Assembly: GCA_002213445.1 (NCBI GenBank)
Contig: NJIE01000003.1
Location: 62,001 to 126,000 of the forward strand
DNA from: Xenophilus sp. AP218F
GTDB lineage: Bacteria; Pseudomonadota; Gammaproteobacteria; Burkholderiales; Chromobacteriaceae
DNA: 64,000 nt
Direction of reading: 5' to 3'
Shown: positions 42,070 through 50,400 of the stretch, one piece after another
Numbering within the stretch: the first letter of the stretch is position 1
Layout: the number at the start of each line of letters is the position of its first letter
Position numbers and translations under genes: made by a program
Notes under the pieces: model-generated
Databases searched by the model: none
Seen by the model: the letters and a program-made list of their open reading frames with translations, nothing else
Told to the model about the DNA's origin: nothing

Positions 42070-42278
42070 AACCAGCCTCGAAAATCTCTTGAATGTCGAT
42101 TTTTAAATTGTACGCCGGTCAATCTGGCCAGAATTTGAAACCATGGCTTATATACCGCCGGCGGGCATTATTCACACGCCAATGTCGTGGAATGTCGTCG
42201 GCGGACAACAACGCGGCTTGCCACGCGGCAAGCGCAGGCGCTAGGCTGGACGCTGCCTTCAAGCCATAGAGACCAATC

Positions 42279-43118
42279 ATGTACACCACGCTGATCACCT
42301 GCTCGCAGCTGATGGCGGCGCCGTCAGACTCGCTGATCGTGCTGGACTGCCGCTTCCAGCTGGACAATCCCGACTACGGCCACGCCGCCTACGACGCCGG
42401 CCATCTGCCCGGCGCGCACTACCTGCATCTGGATTACCACCTCTCCGGCAGCAAGAACGGCGGCAACGGCCGCCACCCCTTGCCGGACGGCCAGCGCCTG
42501 GCGGTGGATCTCGGCGCCATAGGCGTGCAGCCGGATAGCCAGGTGGTGATCTACGACGACGGCGTCGGCCAGTACGCCGCCCGCGCCTGGTGGCTGCTGC
42601 GCTGGCTGGGGCATGGCAAGGCGGCGGTGCTGGACGGCGGCCTGGCCGCCTGGAAGCAGGCAGGCGGCGCGCTCAGCGTCGAAGCCCCGCACCGCCAGCC
42701 CCGCCGCTTCAGCATCCGCGCGGCGCTGGCGCAGACCGTGGACGCCAACGCGGTGTTGGCCAACCTGGACGCGCCGACCTTCACCGTGGTGGATGCGCGC
42801 AGCCATGAGCGCTTTCGCGGCATAGGCGAAACGCTGGACCCGGTGGCCGGCCACATTCCCGGCGCGGCCAACCGCTTCTTCATGGACAACCTGACGCCGG
42901 CGCAGCGCTTCAAGACGCCGGCGCAGCTGCGCGCCGAATGGCAGGCGCTGCTGGGAGAAGGCTTCGACCCGGCCCGCATCGTGCATCAGTGCGGCTCCGG
43001 CGTCACCGCCTGCCACAATCTGCTGGCGATGGAAATCGCCGGCCTGCCCGGCAGCCGGCTCTACCCCGGCTCGTGGAGCGAGTGGTGCAGCGATCCGGCG
43101 CGGCCGGTGGCGGTCTGA
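42279..43118 (+). CDS. sseA: Thiosulfate/3-mercaptopyruvate sulfurtransferase (two-domain rhodanese)
   Basis: 279-residue sulfurtransferase with tandem rhodanese domains; the first is inactive and the second carries the active cysteine C238 in HQCGSGVTACHNLL. The CGSGVTA loop matches 3-mercaptopyruvate sulfurtransferases better than thiosulfate enzymes (CRKGVTA). Domain hallmarks include AYDAGHLPGAHYLHLD and VVDARSHERFRG. The 209-bp gap before it holds an imperfect hairpin (GCTTGCC/GGCAAGC near 42215) and no gene. Confidence 0.92.
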   Translation: MYTTLITCSQLMAAPSDSLIVLDCRFQLDNPDYGHAAYDAGHLPGAHYLHLDYHLSGSKNGGNGRHPLPDGQRLAVDLGAIGVQPDSQVVIYDDGVGQYAARAWWLLRWLGHGKAAVLDGGLAAWKQAGGALSVEAPHRQPRRFSIRAALAQTVDANAVLANLDAPTFTVVDARSHERFRGIGETLDPVAGHIPGAANRFFMDNLTPAQRFKTPAQLRAEWQALLGEGFDPARIVHQCGSGVTACHNLLAMEIAGLPGSRLYPGSWSEWCSDPARPVAV

Positions 43119-43128
43119 CGCCATGCGC

Positions 43129-43154
43129 AACGGCAACCTTGGGCGGTTGCCGTT
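43129..43154 (+). terminator. Hairpin after sseA
   Basis: AACGGCAACC pairs perfectly with GGTTGCCGTT around a 6-nt loop, 10 bp after the stop. No long T-run follows on either strand, so termination strength is uncertain; it lies between convergent genes. Confidence 0.6.
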
Positions 43155-43181
43155 CCTGGCCCGCGGGCGGCAGCGGGAACA

Positions 43182-43763
43182 TCAGCCCAGGATCAGCCGC
43201 TGCAGCAGGCTCTGCCCCGCCGCCCAATTGCCGAGGCCATCCTCGTCGCCCATGTGGCCGGCGTCGCCGGCGTCGATGAATTCCGCCCCCCAGCCCGCCG
43301 CCATGCGCCGCGCCTCGTCCTGCGGGCAGAAGGGATCGTTGCGGCTGGCCGCCAGCAAGGCCGGAACCGGCAGCCGCTGCGCCGCCGCGCGCTCGAAACC
43401 CGAGCATGCCGGCGCCGACGCGCCGCCAAGACGGGCGGCCGGGAAGGCCACCGGCAAGGCCGGCGGCGCGACCAGCAGCAAACCCTTGAGCTGGCGCTGC
43501 TGGCGCAAGCTGGCCTGCAGCAGCCAGGCCACCGCCGCGTGGCAGCCCAGACTGTGCGCGGCGATCACGAAGGGGCTGTCTATCTCCTCCACCGCGCGCG
43601 CCACCCCGGCCGCCCAGGCCTCGCGCTGCGGATTCAGCCAATCCCGCTGCTCCACCCGGCGCGAAAGCGGATACAGCCGCTCCCAATAACTCTGCCAATG
43701 GCGCGGCCCGGAATCGCCCCAGCCCGGCGCCGTCAGCAATACCACATCGTCGTCATCCCACAT
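43182..43763 (-). CDS. RBBP9/YdeN-family serine hydrolase
   Basis: 193-residue alpha/beta hydrolase. The nucleophile is S71 in AAHSLGCHAA, the acid is likely in ASRNDPFCP and the histidine in DAGHMGDEDGLGNW. The opening LTAPGWGDSGPRHWQSYWE is diagnostic of the RBBP9/YdeN group (DUF1234/Ser_hydrolase). The substrate is unknown. The start is taken as ATG 43763, which overlaps the xthA stop in TGATG; a GTG one codon earlier is possible. Confidence 0.88.
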   Translation of the reverse strand: MWDDDDVVLLTAPGWGDSGPRHWQSYWERLYPLSRRVEQRDWLNPQREAWAAGVARAVEEIDSPFVIAAHSLGCHAAVAWLLQASLRQQRQLKGLLLVAPPALPVAFPAARLGGASAPACSGFERAAAQRLPVPALLAASRNDPFCPQDEARRMAAGWGAEFIDAGDAGHMGDEDGLGNWAAGQSLLQRLILG

Positions 43764-44539
43764 CACGGCTCCCGACGATAATCGACGATCAGCGGCGCGT
43801 GATCGGAGAATTTTTCATCCTTGTAGACGCTGGCGGAAGCGGCCCGCGCCATCAGCGACGGGGTGACGATGTGGTAATCGATGCGCCAGCCCACGTCCTT
43901 GGCGTAAGCCTGGCCGCGGTTGCTCCACCAGGTGTAGCCCGGCGCGTCCGGATACAGGTTGCGCCATACGTCGCGCCAGCCCACGCGGGTGAGCAGGTCG
44001 GTCATCCAGGCGCGCTCTTCCGGCAAGAAGCCGGAATTCTTCAGGTTGCCCTTCCAGTTTTTCAGATCGATCTCGTTGTGGGCGATGTTCCAGTCGCCGC
44101 AGATCACGATGTCGCGCCCGGCCGCTTTCAGCGTTTCCAGATGCGGCATGAACACGTCGAGAAAATCGAACTTCACCTGCTGACGCTCGTCGCTGCTGGA
44201 GCCGGACGGCAGGTACAGCGAGATCACCGACAGGTTGCCGAAATCCAGTTGCAAAAAGCGGCCCTCGGCGTCGATCCAGTCCACGCCCAGCCCCTCCACC
44301 ACCGCGTCCGGCTGATGGCGGGCGTAGACGCCGACGCCGCTATAGCCCTTCTTCTCCGCGTAATGGAAGTAGCCGGCCATCCCGTCCGGCGCGCGCATGC
44401 GTTCGGACAGGTCGGCCGCCTGCGCTTTGAGCTCCTGCACGCAGACGAAGTCGGCGCGGATGGTGGCCAGCCAATCGAAAAAGCCTTTCTTGTCCGCCGA
44501 GCGGATGCCATTGAGGTTGGCGGAAACGATTCGAAGCAA
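43763..44539 (-). CDS. xthA: Exodeoxyribonuclease III XthA
   Basis: Mg-dependent AP endonuclease and 3'-5' exonuclease of base-excision repair. The 258 residues show E36 in CVQELKAQ, the catalytic GDWNIAHNEIDLKN and the final SDHAPLIVDY. The start codon is TTG at 44539 (reading LRIVSANLNGIRSA after the initiator), with GGGAG 8 nt upstream; no in-frame ATG lies nearby. Divergent from pyrE across 74 bp, an arrangement also seen in Pseudomonas. Confidence 0.95.
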   Translation of the reverse strand: MLRIVSANLNGIRSADKKGFFDWLATIRADFVCVQELKAQAADLSERMRAPDGMAGYFHYAEKKGYSGVGVYARHQPDAVVEGLGVDWIDAEGRFLQLDFGNLSVISLYLPSGSSSDERQQVKFDFLDVFMPHLETLKAAGRDIVICGDWNIAHNEIDLKNWKGNLKNSGFLPEERAWMTDLLTRVGWRDVWRNLYPDAPGYTWWSNRGQAYAKDVGWRIDYHIVTPSLMARAASASVYKDEKFSDHAPLIVDYRREP

Positions 44540-44613
44540 GAGTGTCTCCCGTGCTATGCTTGCGGCGATTTTTTCAGCCGTTCAAACAGTTAACGATTTG
44601 AGAAGGGGTAGAG

Positions 44614-45258
44614 ATGAGCGATTTCCGTCAAGATTTTATTCGTTTTGCGCTCGACAAGCAGGTTTTGAAGTTTGGCGAGTTCATCACCAAGGCCGGCCGC
44701 AAATCGCCATACTTCTTCAACGCCGGCCTGTTCAACGACGGCGTGTCGACGTTGAACTTGTCCCGCTTCTATGCGAAGTCGATAATGGAGAGCGGCATCC
44801 GGTTCGACATGCTGTTCGGCCCCGCCTACAAGGGCATCATCCTGGCCGCCGGCACCTGCATGGCGATGGCGGAGCAAGGCCATAACGTGCCGTTCGCCTA
44901 CAACCGCAAGGAAGCCAAGGATCACGGCGAAGGCGGCACCCTGGTGGGCGCGCCGCTCAAGGGCCGCGTGCTGATCATCGACGACGTGATTTCCGCCGGC
45001 ACCTCGGTGCGCGAGTCGGTCGAGCTGATCCGCGCCGCCGGCGCCACCCCGGCCGGCGTCGCCATCGCGCTGGACAGAATGGAGCGCGGCCAGGGCGAAC
45101 TGTCGGCGGTGCAAGAAGTGGCGCAGCAACACGGCCTGCCGGTGGTGGCCATCGCCACGCTGAAAGACCTGCTGGGCTTCCTGGAACACAGCCCGGAACT
45201 GGCCGCCCATCTGGAGGCCGTGCGCGCTTACCGCGCCCAATACGGAGTCAACGACTGA
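44614..45258 (+). CDS. pyrE: Orotate phosphoribosyltransferase PyrE
   Basis: Converts orotate and PRPP to orotidine 5-phosphate in pyrimidine synthesis. The 214-residue protein carries [30 protein letters not shown] and the PRPP loop [23 protein letters not shown] precedes the ATG. Its stop overlaps the next gene by TGATG. I see no pyrimidine-type attenuator in the 74-bp gap to xthA. Confidence 0.97.
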   Translation: MSDFRQDFIRFALDKQVLKFGEFITKAGRKSPYFFNAGLFNDGVSTLNLSRFYAKSIMESGIRFDMLFGPAYKGIILAAGTCMAMAEQGHNVPFAYNRKEAKDHGEGGTLVGAPLKGRVLIIDDVISAGTSVRESVELIRAAGATPAGVAIALDRMERGQGELSAVQEVAQQHGLPVVAIATLKDLLGFLEHSPELAAHLEAVRAYRAQYGVND

Positions 45259-45854
45259 TGAAACCCCTTGCCGGCGGCATCCTGTTACTGCTCGCGGCCT
45301 CGGCCCTGGCCGACGGTCCGCTGTACAAGTGGGTGGACGACGCCGGCAAGACGCATTACAGCGACGCCCCGCCGCTGCAAAGCCAGAGCCGCGGCGTAGC
45401 CGAACTCAATCGCCAGGGCACGGTCAGGAAACCGGCGGAAAGCGAAGCCGAACGCAAGGCGCGCGAAGCCTCGGCCGCCGCCGCCCGTCAGCTGCAACAG
45501 CGCCAGCAGCAGGCGGCGCGCTACGACCAGGCCCTGCTGCAAAGCTATCCCTCGCTGCAAGACCTGAAAGCCGCCCGCGAACGGCAGCTGGCCACGCTGC
45601 AAGCAGCCCTTTCCGCCCTGCAGCAACGCGCCCGCGGACTGGCGCTGCAGCAAAACGAGCTGAGCCGGGACATCGCCGGCAGCCAGCAGCGCAAGCAGCC
45701 CATTCCCGCCATCGCCCTGCGCAATCTGCAAACCGTTCAAAACGAACAGCGGGATCTCGCCGTCCAATTACGCGCCAAAGAGGCCGAGATCGGCGGCCTG
45801 CGCCAGAAAACCCAACAGGACATCGTCCGCTACCAGCAGCTCACCGCGCAGTGA
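45258..45854 (+). CDS. Exported DUF4124 protein with coiled coil
   Basis: 198 residues: a signal peptide ([18 protein letters not shown]), a DUF4124 motif (PLYKWVDDAGKTHYSDAPP) and a long Gln/Arg/Ala-rich coiled coil from about residue 55 to the end. DUF4124 proteins are common, poorly studied envelope proteins of beta- and gamma-proteobacteria. Translationally coupled to pyrE (TGATG), which is probably a matter of position rather than function. Confidence 0.85.
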   Translation: MKPLAGGILLLLAASALADGPLYKWVDDAGKTHYSDAPPLQSQSRGVAELNRQGTVRKPAESEAERKAREASAAAARQLQQRQQQAARYDQALLQSYPSLQDLKAARERQLATLQAALSALQQRARGLALQQNELSRDIAGSQQRKQPIPAIALRNLQTVQNEQRDLAVQLRAKEAEIGGLRQKTQQDIVRYQQLTAQ

Positions 45855-45861
45855 GCGTCGT

Positions 45862-46185
45862 TTACTGCCCGCTCTCCTTGCGCTGCCAGGCCTGATTCAG
45901 CGCCTGGGTCGCGCTTTGCATCGTTTGCGCGGCGGCGGCTTGCTGGCTGCTGGCCGCTTCCAGCTCGCTGTTCGCCTTGGCCAGCGCCTCTTGCGCGTCG
46001 GCCAGGCGCTGCTCGGCCCGGGTTTTGGCTTCCTGCGCCTGCTTGAGGCGGGCGTCGCCCTGGCTTTGCTGGCTCATCGCCTGCTGGTACGCCATCTGCG
46101 CCGACAGCAATTGCTCGTCCACGGTCTGCGCCAGCAGGGGCAAAGGCAGCATGGCCAAGGCGATCGCAAAGGTCTTTTTCATCAT
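45862..46185 (-). CDS. Small exported coiled-coil protein of unknown function
   Basis: 107 residues from ATG 46185 (MMKKTFAIALAMLPLPLLAQ, a signal peptide; ATG 46182 is equally possible), with GAGGGG upstream. The mature part is a predicted continuous coiled coil rich in Gln, Ala and Glu (QAQEAKTRAEQRLADAQEAL). Convergent with the DUF4124 gene, whose product is also exported and coiled. No family recognised. Confidence 0.75.
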   Translation of the reverse strand: MMKKTFAIALAMLPLPLLAQTVDEQLLSAQMAYQQAMSQQSQGDARLKQAQEAKTRAEQRLADAQEALAKANSELEAASSQQAAAAQTMQSATQALNQAWQRKESGQ

Positions 46186-46255
46186 TCGTCCCCTCGTCTT
46201 CAAAATACAGACCGCAAGAGTAACCCGAGCCGGGCATTTTGGCGAAGCCGCCGCG

Positions 46256-46657
46256 TCAACCCTGAGCGCTGGCGGGCAGGCGGGACGGGCGGCTGAGAAG
46301 GTAGCCCGCCACCGCCAGTTCGACGACGCCGACCAGCCACGGCGTCCACGGCGGAGGATGCGCGGCCAGCATGGCGGCAAAGCCGAGCGCCATGCCCAAA
46401 ATCGCCAGGCACTTGGCCCGGCGCGGCACGACGCGATGCTCGCGCCAGGCGCGCAAACCGGAGCCGAAACGCGGATGCTGCAATAACCAGCCCTCCAGCC
46501 GCGGCGAAGATCTGCCGAAGCAGGCCAGCGCCAGAATCAGAAAGATGGTGGTAGGCATCACCGGCAGCAGCGCGCCGATCAATCCCAGCAGCGTCAGGAT
46601 GCAACCTGCCAGCAGGTAAGCGGCGCGCAAGGCGCGGCCGGAAAGCCTGGAAGTCAT
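46256..46657 (-). CDS. YbaN-family (DUF454) inner-membrane protein
   Basis: 133 residues from ATG 46657 (MTSRLSGRALRAAYLLAG); in-frame ATG 46675 and TTG 46690 are alternatives and none has a strong Shine-Dalgarno. The family core is clear: LLGLIGALLPVMPTTIFLILALACFGRSSPRLEGWLLQHPRFG, followed by a second hydrophobic pair near the C-terminus. DUF454 proteins are small membrane proteins of unknown role. Confidence 0.85.
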   Translation of the reverse strand: MTSRLSGRALRAAYLLAGCILTLLGLIGALLPVMPTTIFLILALACFGRSSPRLEGWLLQHPRFGSGLRAWREHRVVPRRAKCLAILGMALGFAAMLAAHPPPWTPWLVGVVELAVAGYLLSRPSRLPASAQG

Positions 46658-46767
46658 GCGTTTCGCGTTTCCCATGCCGGAATCGACCAAATGGCCGACG
46701 CCAGGTTCCGCGCGGGAACCATCGCCGACGAGGCGACGAAAAATTTGAATGTCATATTGACGGAAAT

Positions 46768-46790
46768 AAAAAAAACCCTTGCGGGCCTGG
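46768..46790 (-). terminator. Probable terminator of the tRNA-Lys cluster
   Basis: On the minus strand, downstream of the last tRNA, CCCGCAAGGG is followed by eight Ts. The stem is short (3-4 bp), but the T-run and position fit. Confidence 0.5.
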
Positions 46791-46812
46791 ATGAATAGCG
46801 GTGACGAGGGGA

Positions 46813-46888
46813 TGGTGGGTCGTGAAAGGCTCGAACTTTCGACCTACGGATTAAGAGTCCGCTGCTCTACCAACTGAGCTAACGACCC
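46813..46888 (-). tRNA. tRNA-Lys (CUU)
   Basis: 76 nt including an encoded CCA. The cloverleaf folds with acceptor GGGTCGT/ACGACCC, D-arm AGCTCAGTTGGTAGAGC, anticodon loop ACTCTTAAT (anticodon CTT) and T-arm AAAGTTCGAGCCTTT. Identical to the next copy. Confidence 0.97.
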
Positions 46889-46914
46889 ATCCCGGAAAGA
46901 CGCTGTGCTGTAAG

Positions 46915-46990
46915 TGGTGGGTCGTGAAAGGCTCGAACTTTCGACCTACGGATTAAGAGTCCGCTGCTCTACCAACTGAGCTAACGACCC
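46915..46990 (-). tRNA. tRNA-Lys (CUU), second copy
   Basis: 76 nt with CCA, identical to the copy at 46813-46888, separated from it by 26 bp. A possible separate promoter on the minus strand (TTGCAG at 47035-47040, 18 nt, TACAGT at 47011-47016) lies just upstream. Confidence 0.97.
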
Positions 46991-47047
46991 GACTTGCAAA
47001 CACGGGCATTACTGTACTACAGCTCACTGCTATACTGCAAGATTAAT

Positions 47048-47123
47048 TGGTGGGTCGTGCGGGATTCGAACCTGCGACCAACGGATTAAAAGTCCGCTGC
47101 TCTACCAGCTGAGCTAACGACCC
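47048..47123 (-). tRNA. tRNA-Lys (UUU)
   Basis: 76 nt with CCA. Same acceptor stem as the CUU genes, but anticodon loop ACTTTTAAT (anticodon TTT) and T-arm GCAGGTTCGAATCCCGC. Identical to the next copy. Confidence 0.97.
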
Positions 47124-47163
47124 TCCTCAAATTCTCGCGCCTGCTCCCTGAAATTCAGGGAAC

Positions 47164-47239
47164 TGGTGGGTCGTGCGGGATTCGAACCTGCGACCAACGG
47201 ATTAAAAGTCCGCTGCTCTACCAGCTGAGCTAACGACCC
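47164..47239 (-). tRNA. tRNA-Lys (UUU), second copy; first gene of the cluster
   Basis: 76 nt with CCA, identical to 47048-47123. It is the promoter-proximal member of the four-gene Lys cluster. Confidence 0.97.
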
Positions 47240-47252
47240 ACGAGAGTCCGCA

Positions 47253-47282
47253 ACTATAATCAAAAGCCGGCGAAGCCGTCAA
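47253..47282 (-). promoter_or_regulatory. Promoter of the tRNA-Lys cluster
   Basis: On the minus strand TTGACG (47277-47282), 18 nt, TATAGT (47253-47258), followed by a GC-rich discriminator and the first tRNA 13 bp later: a classic strong, stringently controlled stable-RNA promoter. Confidence 0.8.
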
Positions 47283-47378
47283 GACTGGGCGTAAAAAAAT
47301 TTTCAGATGCGAACATTCGAACGGAACGAAATCGCTCTGAAAATTGTCGCACATCAGGTTATGGGCCGCCGTTCGCCG

Positions 47379-47702
47379 TCACGCTCTTGAAAGCACCGAC
47401 TGCGATACCCATGTCAGGTAAGAGGGCAAACCCTGTTGCAGATCGAACGCGATGATCTCCGGCACCTCGTAGGGGTGCAGCTCCAGCAGGCGCCGCTGCA
47501 GCTGCGGGTAGACGTCGGCGCGAGTCTTGATCAGCAAGGGGATTTCCACAGCGGTCTCCACCCCGCCCTGCCAACGGTACACGGAGCGGCAAGGCGCAAG
47601 TATATTGACGCAAGCGGCCAGCTGCTCGGCCACCAACACATTGGCGATGCGCTCGGCGAGCTCCGGCTCGGGCGCGTTGCAGACAACCAGTAAACCATTC
47701 AT
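47379..47702 (-). CDS. cutA: Divalent-cation tolerance protein CutA
   Basis: 107-residue trimeric CutA1-type protein. Hallmarks are [22 protein letters not shown] and the C-terminal [24 protein letters not shown]. The role in copper tolerance is historical; it is a very stable small protein of debated function. Divergent from fxsA with only 20 bp between the start codons, so the promoters must overlap the coding sequences or lie further out. Confidence 0.93.
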   Translation of the reverse strand: MNGLLVVCNAPEPELAERIANVLVAEQLAACVNILAPCRSVYRWQGGVETAVEIPLLIKTRADVYPQLQRRLLELHPYEVPEIIAFDLQQGLPSYLTWVSQSVLSRA

Positions 47703-47722
47703 AGATACGGAACCTCATTCAG

Positions 47723-48157
47723 ATGCGCATATTCCTGCTGATGCTGCTGTTTTATCCCTTCGCCGAGATCGCCGCGCTGGTGGCGCTGGCCGATCACATC
47801 GGCGGCATGGCCACCCTGTTGCTGGTCGTCTGCTCGTCCCTGCTCGGCATGTGGATGCTGCGCAACCAGAAACTGGGCGCTTTGCTGACGCTCGGCAGCC
47901 TGATGCGCCAGGGCGACAGGGTGTCGGTGTACTCGCTGCTGTGGCCGCTGCGCTACGCGCTGGCCGGCGTCTTCTTCCTGGTGCCGGGCGTGATCAGCGA
48001 TTTGTTCGCCGTCCTGCTGCTGCTGCCTTTCAAGGGGCCGGAGATCGCCGTCAATCGCGGACCGGCCGCGCCCGGCCATGCCGCGGGCGACGACGTCATC
48101 GAAGGAGAATACTCGCGCGTGGACGACGCCGCGCCGCCGGGCAACCGCCTGCATTGA
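47723..48157 (+). CDS. fxsA: FxsA-family membrane protein
   Basis: 144 residues with three to four hydrophobic segments; the N-terminal [19 protein letters not shown] and [21 protein letters not shown] are the FxsA signatures. E. coli FxsA counters F-plasmid exclusion of phage T7; the general role is unknown. The tail after residue 118 is soluble and acidic. Adjacent to cutA, a pairing also known from other proteobacteria. Confidence 0.9.
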   Translation: MRIFLLMLLFYPFAEIAALVALADHIGGMATLLLVVCSSLLGMWMLRNQKLGALLTLGSLMRQGDRVSVYSLLWPLRYALAGVFFLVPGVISDLFAVLLLLPFKGPEIAVNRGPAAPGHAAGDDVIEGEYSRVDDAAPPGNRLH

Positions 48158-48158
48158 G

Positions 48159-48458
48159 TCAAGGCCGAAGCTGCAGCAGCGCCAGCGCCTCTTCGACGCC
48201 CAGCGCGCTCTCGATGGCCACTACCTTGCGGCGGCTTTTATCGCCGGACAACAGCCGCACGCCGCGCTTGGGCGCGTCGAAACGCGCCGAGAGCCAGGCC
48301 AGCAGCACCGCGTTGGCCTTGCCGTCCACCGGCGGCGCGGCCAGGCGAATCTTCAGGCAGTCGCCGTGCTCGCCGGCCAGTTCGGTTTTCTTGGCGCCCG
48401 GTTGCACGTGCAGCGTCAGCCGCACATGGCTGCCGTCGCAGGCCAGCCAAGGTTTCAT
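48159..48458 (-). CDS. YggU/DUF167 family protein
   Basis: 99 residues from ATG 48458 ([27 protein letters not shown]), with ACGGGAA upstream; the longer frame would cross the dps leader. Family motifs: [32 protein letters not shown] and [14 protein letters not shown]. Small conserved protein of unknown function. It converges with fxsA, one base apart, and is divergent from the dps gene. Confidence 0.9.
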   Translation of the reverse strand: MKPWLACDGSHVRLTLHVQPGAKKTELAGEHGDCLKIRLAAPPVDGKANAVLLAWLSARFDAPKRGVRLLSGDKSRRKVVAIESALGVEEALALLQLRP

Positions 48459-48463
48459 CGCAT

Positions 48464-48482
48464 TTCCCGTCAAAAACGGGAA
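48464..48482. other. Inverted repeat in the yggU/dps divergent region
   Basis: TTCCCGT and ACGGGAA are perfect 7-bp inverted repeats around CAAAA, six bases before the yggU-type start. It may be an operator or an RNA hairpin overlapping that gene's ribosome binding site. Confidence 0.35.
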
Positions 48483-48537
48483 GTGTATTCCAAAATACGG
48501 CTCCGCCGCAGCGCCGCCGTCAATCAGGAGAACAAGC

Positions 48538-49002
48538 ATGGATATCGGCATCAACGAGCAGGATCGCCAGGAAATCGCCCACGGCTTATCGCGCCTTCTG
48601 GCCGATAGCTACACCCTGTATCTGAAAACCCACAACTTCCACTGGAACGTCACCGGCCCGATGTTCAACACCCTGCATCTGATGTTCGAGACGCAATACA
48701 ACGAAATGGCGCTGGCCGTGGATCTGGTGGCCGAACGCATCCGCGCGCTGGGCCACTACGCGCCGGGCAGCTACGCCGAATACGCCAAGCTGACCGCCAT
48801 CCCCGAAGCCAACGGCATTCCCAAGGCGGAAGAGATGATCCGCCAGCTGGTGGACGGCCACGAAACTCTCTGTCGCACCGCGCGCAGCATCTTCGCCGTC
48901 GTCGACAAGGCAGGCGACGAGCCGACCGCCGACCTGCTGACCCAGCGCCTGCAAGTCCACGAAAAGACCGCCTGGATGCTGCGCAGCCTGCTGGAAAAAT
49001 AA
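48538..49002 (+). CDS. dps: Dps-family ferritin-like DNA-protection protein
   Basis: 154-residue mini-ferritin. The start at ATG 48538 ([21 protein letters not shown]) has CAGGAG upstream. The intersubunit ferroxidase site is visible in [28 protein letters not shown] (His, His, Asp/Glu ligands). Dps dodecamers store iron, detoxify peroxide and can bind DNA; the short N-terminus here lacks a Lys-rich tail, so DNA binding is uncertain. A terminator follows. Confidence 0.94.
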   Translation: MDIGINEQDRQEIAHGLSRLLADSYTLYLKTHNFHWNVTGPMFNTLHLMFETQYNEMALAVDLVAERIRALGHYAPGSYAEYAKLTAIPEANGIPKAEEMIRQLVDGHETLCRTARSIFAVVDKAGDEPTADLLTQRLQVHEKTAWMLRSLLEK

Positions 49003-49027
49003 GCGGCCGCGCGCCGGCCCCGACTCG

Positions 49028-49050
49028 CGCCGCCTCCGGGCGGCGTTTTT
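49028..49050 (+). terminator. Terminator after dps
   Basis: CGCCGCC pairs with GGCGGCG around a 4-nt loop and is followed directly by five Ts, 25 bp after the stop. Confidence 0.9.
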
Positions 49051-49096
49051 GCTGCCCGCCATGCTAAACTCGGGCAACGCCTCCCCAAAACCCATC

Positions 49097-49951
49097 ATGG
49101 CCAATAGCTTGTACACCCCCGCCAGCCGTCCGTCCCACAGCGCCCTGCTGGGATGGATGCTGGCCGTGTCGCTGCTGGCCCACTTGCTGGCGCTGGCCTG
49201 GAGCCCCGCTCCCGCGCCCCGTCTGCCGACGCGGGATGAAGCCGGGCAATTCAGCGTGCGCCTGGCCGCGCCGCCCGCCCCGCCCCCTCGGGCGGCCACC
49301 CATCTGGCCGAACGCGACAGCGCTGGCGGCGGCAACACCCGGCAAGCCGAGCAGCGCGCCAGCGACAGCCGCCCGCTGGCGCGGCCAAGCGACGCCGCCC
49401 CGCCGGCGACGACCGCGCCGGCCAAGTCCAGCACCCCGCTGACCCAGCCCTCGCCTCGTCCCGCCGTCAAAACCAACCCCGCATCCGGCGACGCGCCGCG
49501 CGTCAGCGCCGGCAGCCTGCTGGCGCAGATCGGCGATCTGGCCAACCAGAGCGGCGGCGACAGCGCGCTGAGCGACAACGACCGGCAAAGCGGCCAGCCC
49601 GGCGGCGCCATAGGCGAGGCCGCTCGCAGCTACCCCTGGGCGCGCTACCAGACCGACTGGCGGCTCAAGGTGGAGCGCATCGGCAACCTCAATTATCCGG
49701 AAGACGCGCGCCGCCAGAACCTGCACGGCGCGGTGACGCTGGAAGTGGCCATCAACGCCGACGGCAGCCTGCGCGGCCTGCGCGTGACGCGCAGTTCCGG
49801 CTCGGCCATCCTCGACGACGCCGCCCGCCGCATCGTCGAACTGTCCTCGCCGTTCGCGCCCTTCCCGCCGGCGCTGGCCAGCCGCTTCCCCAGCCAGCGC
49901 ATCGTGCAGAAATTCGTGTTCACGCGCGACAACCTGTTATCCAGCAATTGA
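49097..49951 (+). CDS. TonB-family protein
   Basis: 284 residues from ATG 49097 (MANSLYTPASRPSHSALLGW); an in-frame ATG at 49049 lies inside the dps terminator and is unlikely. One N-terminal membrane anchor (LLGWMLAVSLLAHLLALAW) is followed by a long Pro/Ala/Ser-rich periplasmic region and a TonB C-terminal domain: LKVERIGNLNYPEDARRQNLHGAVTLEVAINADGSL and SSGSAILDDAARRIVELSSPFAPFP. No exbBD is adjacent, so it may not be the energy-coupling TonB but one of the many TonB-domain proteins. Confidence 0.85.
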   Translation: MANSLYTPASRPSHSALLGWMLAVSLLAHLLALAWSPAPAPRLPTRDEAGQFSVRLAAPPAPPPRAATHLAERDSAGGGNTRQAEQRASDSRPLARPSDAAPPATTAPAKSSTPLTQPSPRPAVKTNPASGDAPRVSAGSLLAQIGDLANQSGGDSALSDNDRQSGQPGGAIGEAARSYPWARYQTDWRLKVERIGNLNYPEDARRQNLHGAVTLEVAINADGSLRGLRVTRSSGSAILDDAARRIVELSSPFAPFPPALASRFPSQRIVQKFVFTRDNLLSSN

Positions 49952-49967
49952 TCTCAAGGAAAATCCC

Positions 49968-50342
49968 ATGTTCGAAGTCAACCGCAGCATCGCGCTGATC
50001 CGTCCCCGCGCCCCCTTCATCGCCTGGCTCAAAGCCCTGCCCGGCGATCTGGAGCAGGAAATGTCGCTGGACCTGCTTGGCCGCGATTGCAACGCGCTGC
50101 TGATCCCGCCGGCCGACGACCACGCCGCCGCGCAGGCTTTCGTGCTGCGACACTACCGCCAGCTGTTCGAGGCCGAGCTGTCCGACTGGTGCGAGGACGA
50201 CGGCCTGTGGCCCGAAGCGCTGAGCGAACAACTGTTCGCGGAATGGTTCGAGGTGGAAATCCACTCCATCCTCACCGACCTGGTGGACGAACCGCTGGAG
50301 CGCGAAGCCTTCGTGCCCTTCGACCTCAACCTCGACGAATAA
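49968..50342 (+). CDS. Conserved small acidic protein of unknown function
   Basis: 124 residues, cytoplasmic by appearance and strongly acidic toward the C-terminus (VPFDLNLDE). It starts MFEVNRSIALIRPRAPFIAWL and contains Trp-rich ELSDWCEDDGLWPE. I do not recognise a named family, though the length and clean boundaries look like a real conserved gene. It begins 16 bp after the TonB-like gene with AAGGAAAA before the ATG, so the two are likely cotranscribed. Confidence 0.8.
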   Translation: MFEVNRSIALIRPRAPFIAWLKALPGDLEQEMSLDLLGRDCNALLIPPADDHAAAQAFVLRHYRQLFEAELSDWCEDDGLWPEALSEQLFAEWFEVEIHSILTDLVDEPLEREAFVPFDLNLDE

Positions 50343-50400
50343 ACCAGCACGCCGGCGCCGCAGCGGCCAGCCCTGCGGCCAACAACAACAGGGGAAACAC

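Noticed and set aside
46813-47239. Regularly spaced 76-bp repeats that could be read as a CRISPR array or tandem repeat
   Set aside because: Each unit folds as a complete tRNA-Lys with CCA, and the spacers are only 24-57 bp of unrelated sequence.
46690-47378. tRNA cluster as an integration site for a mobile element
   Set aside because: No integrase, direct att repeat or foreign gene flanks the tRNAs; the neighbours are ordinary core genes.
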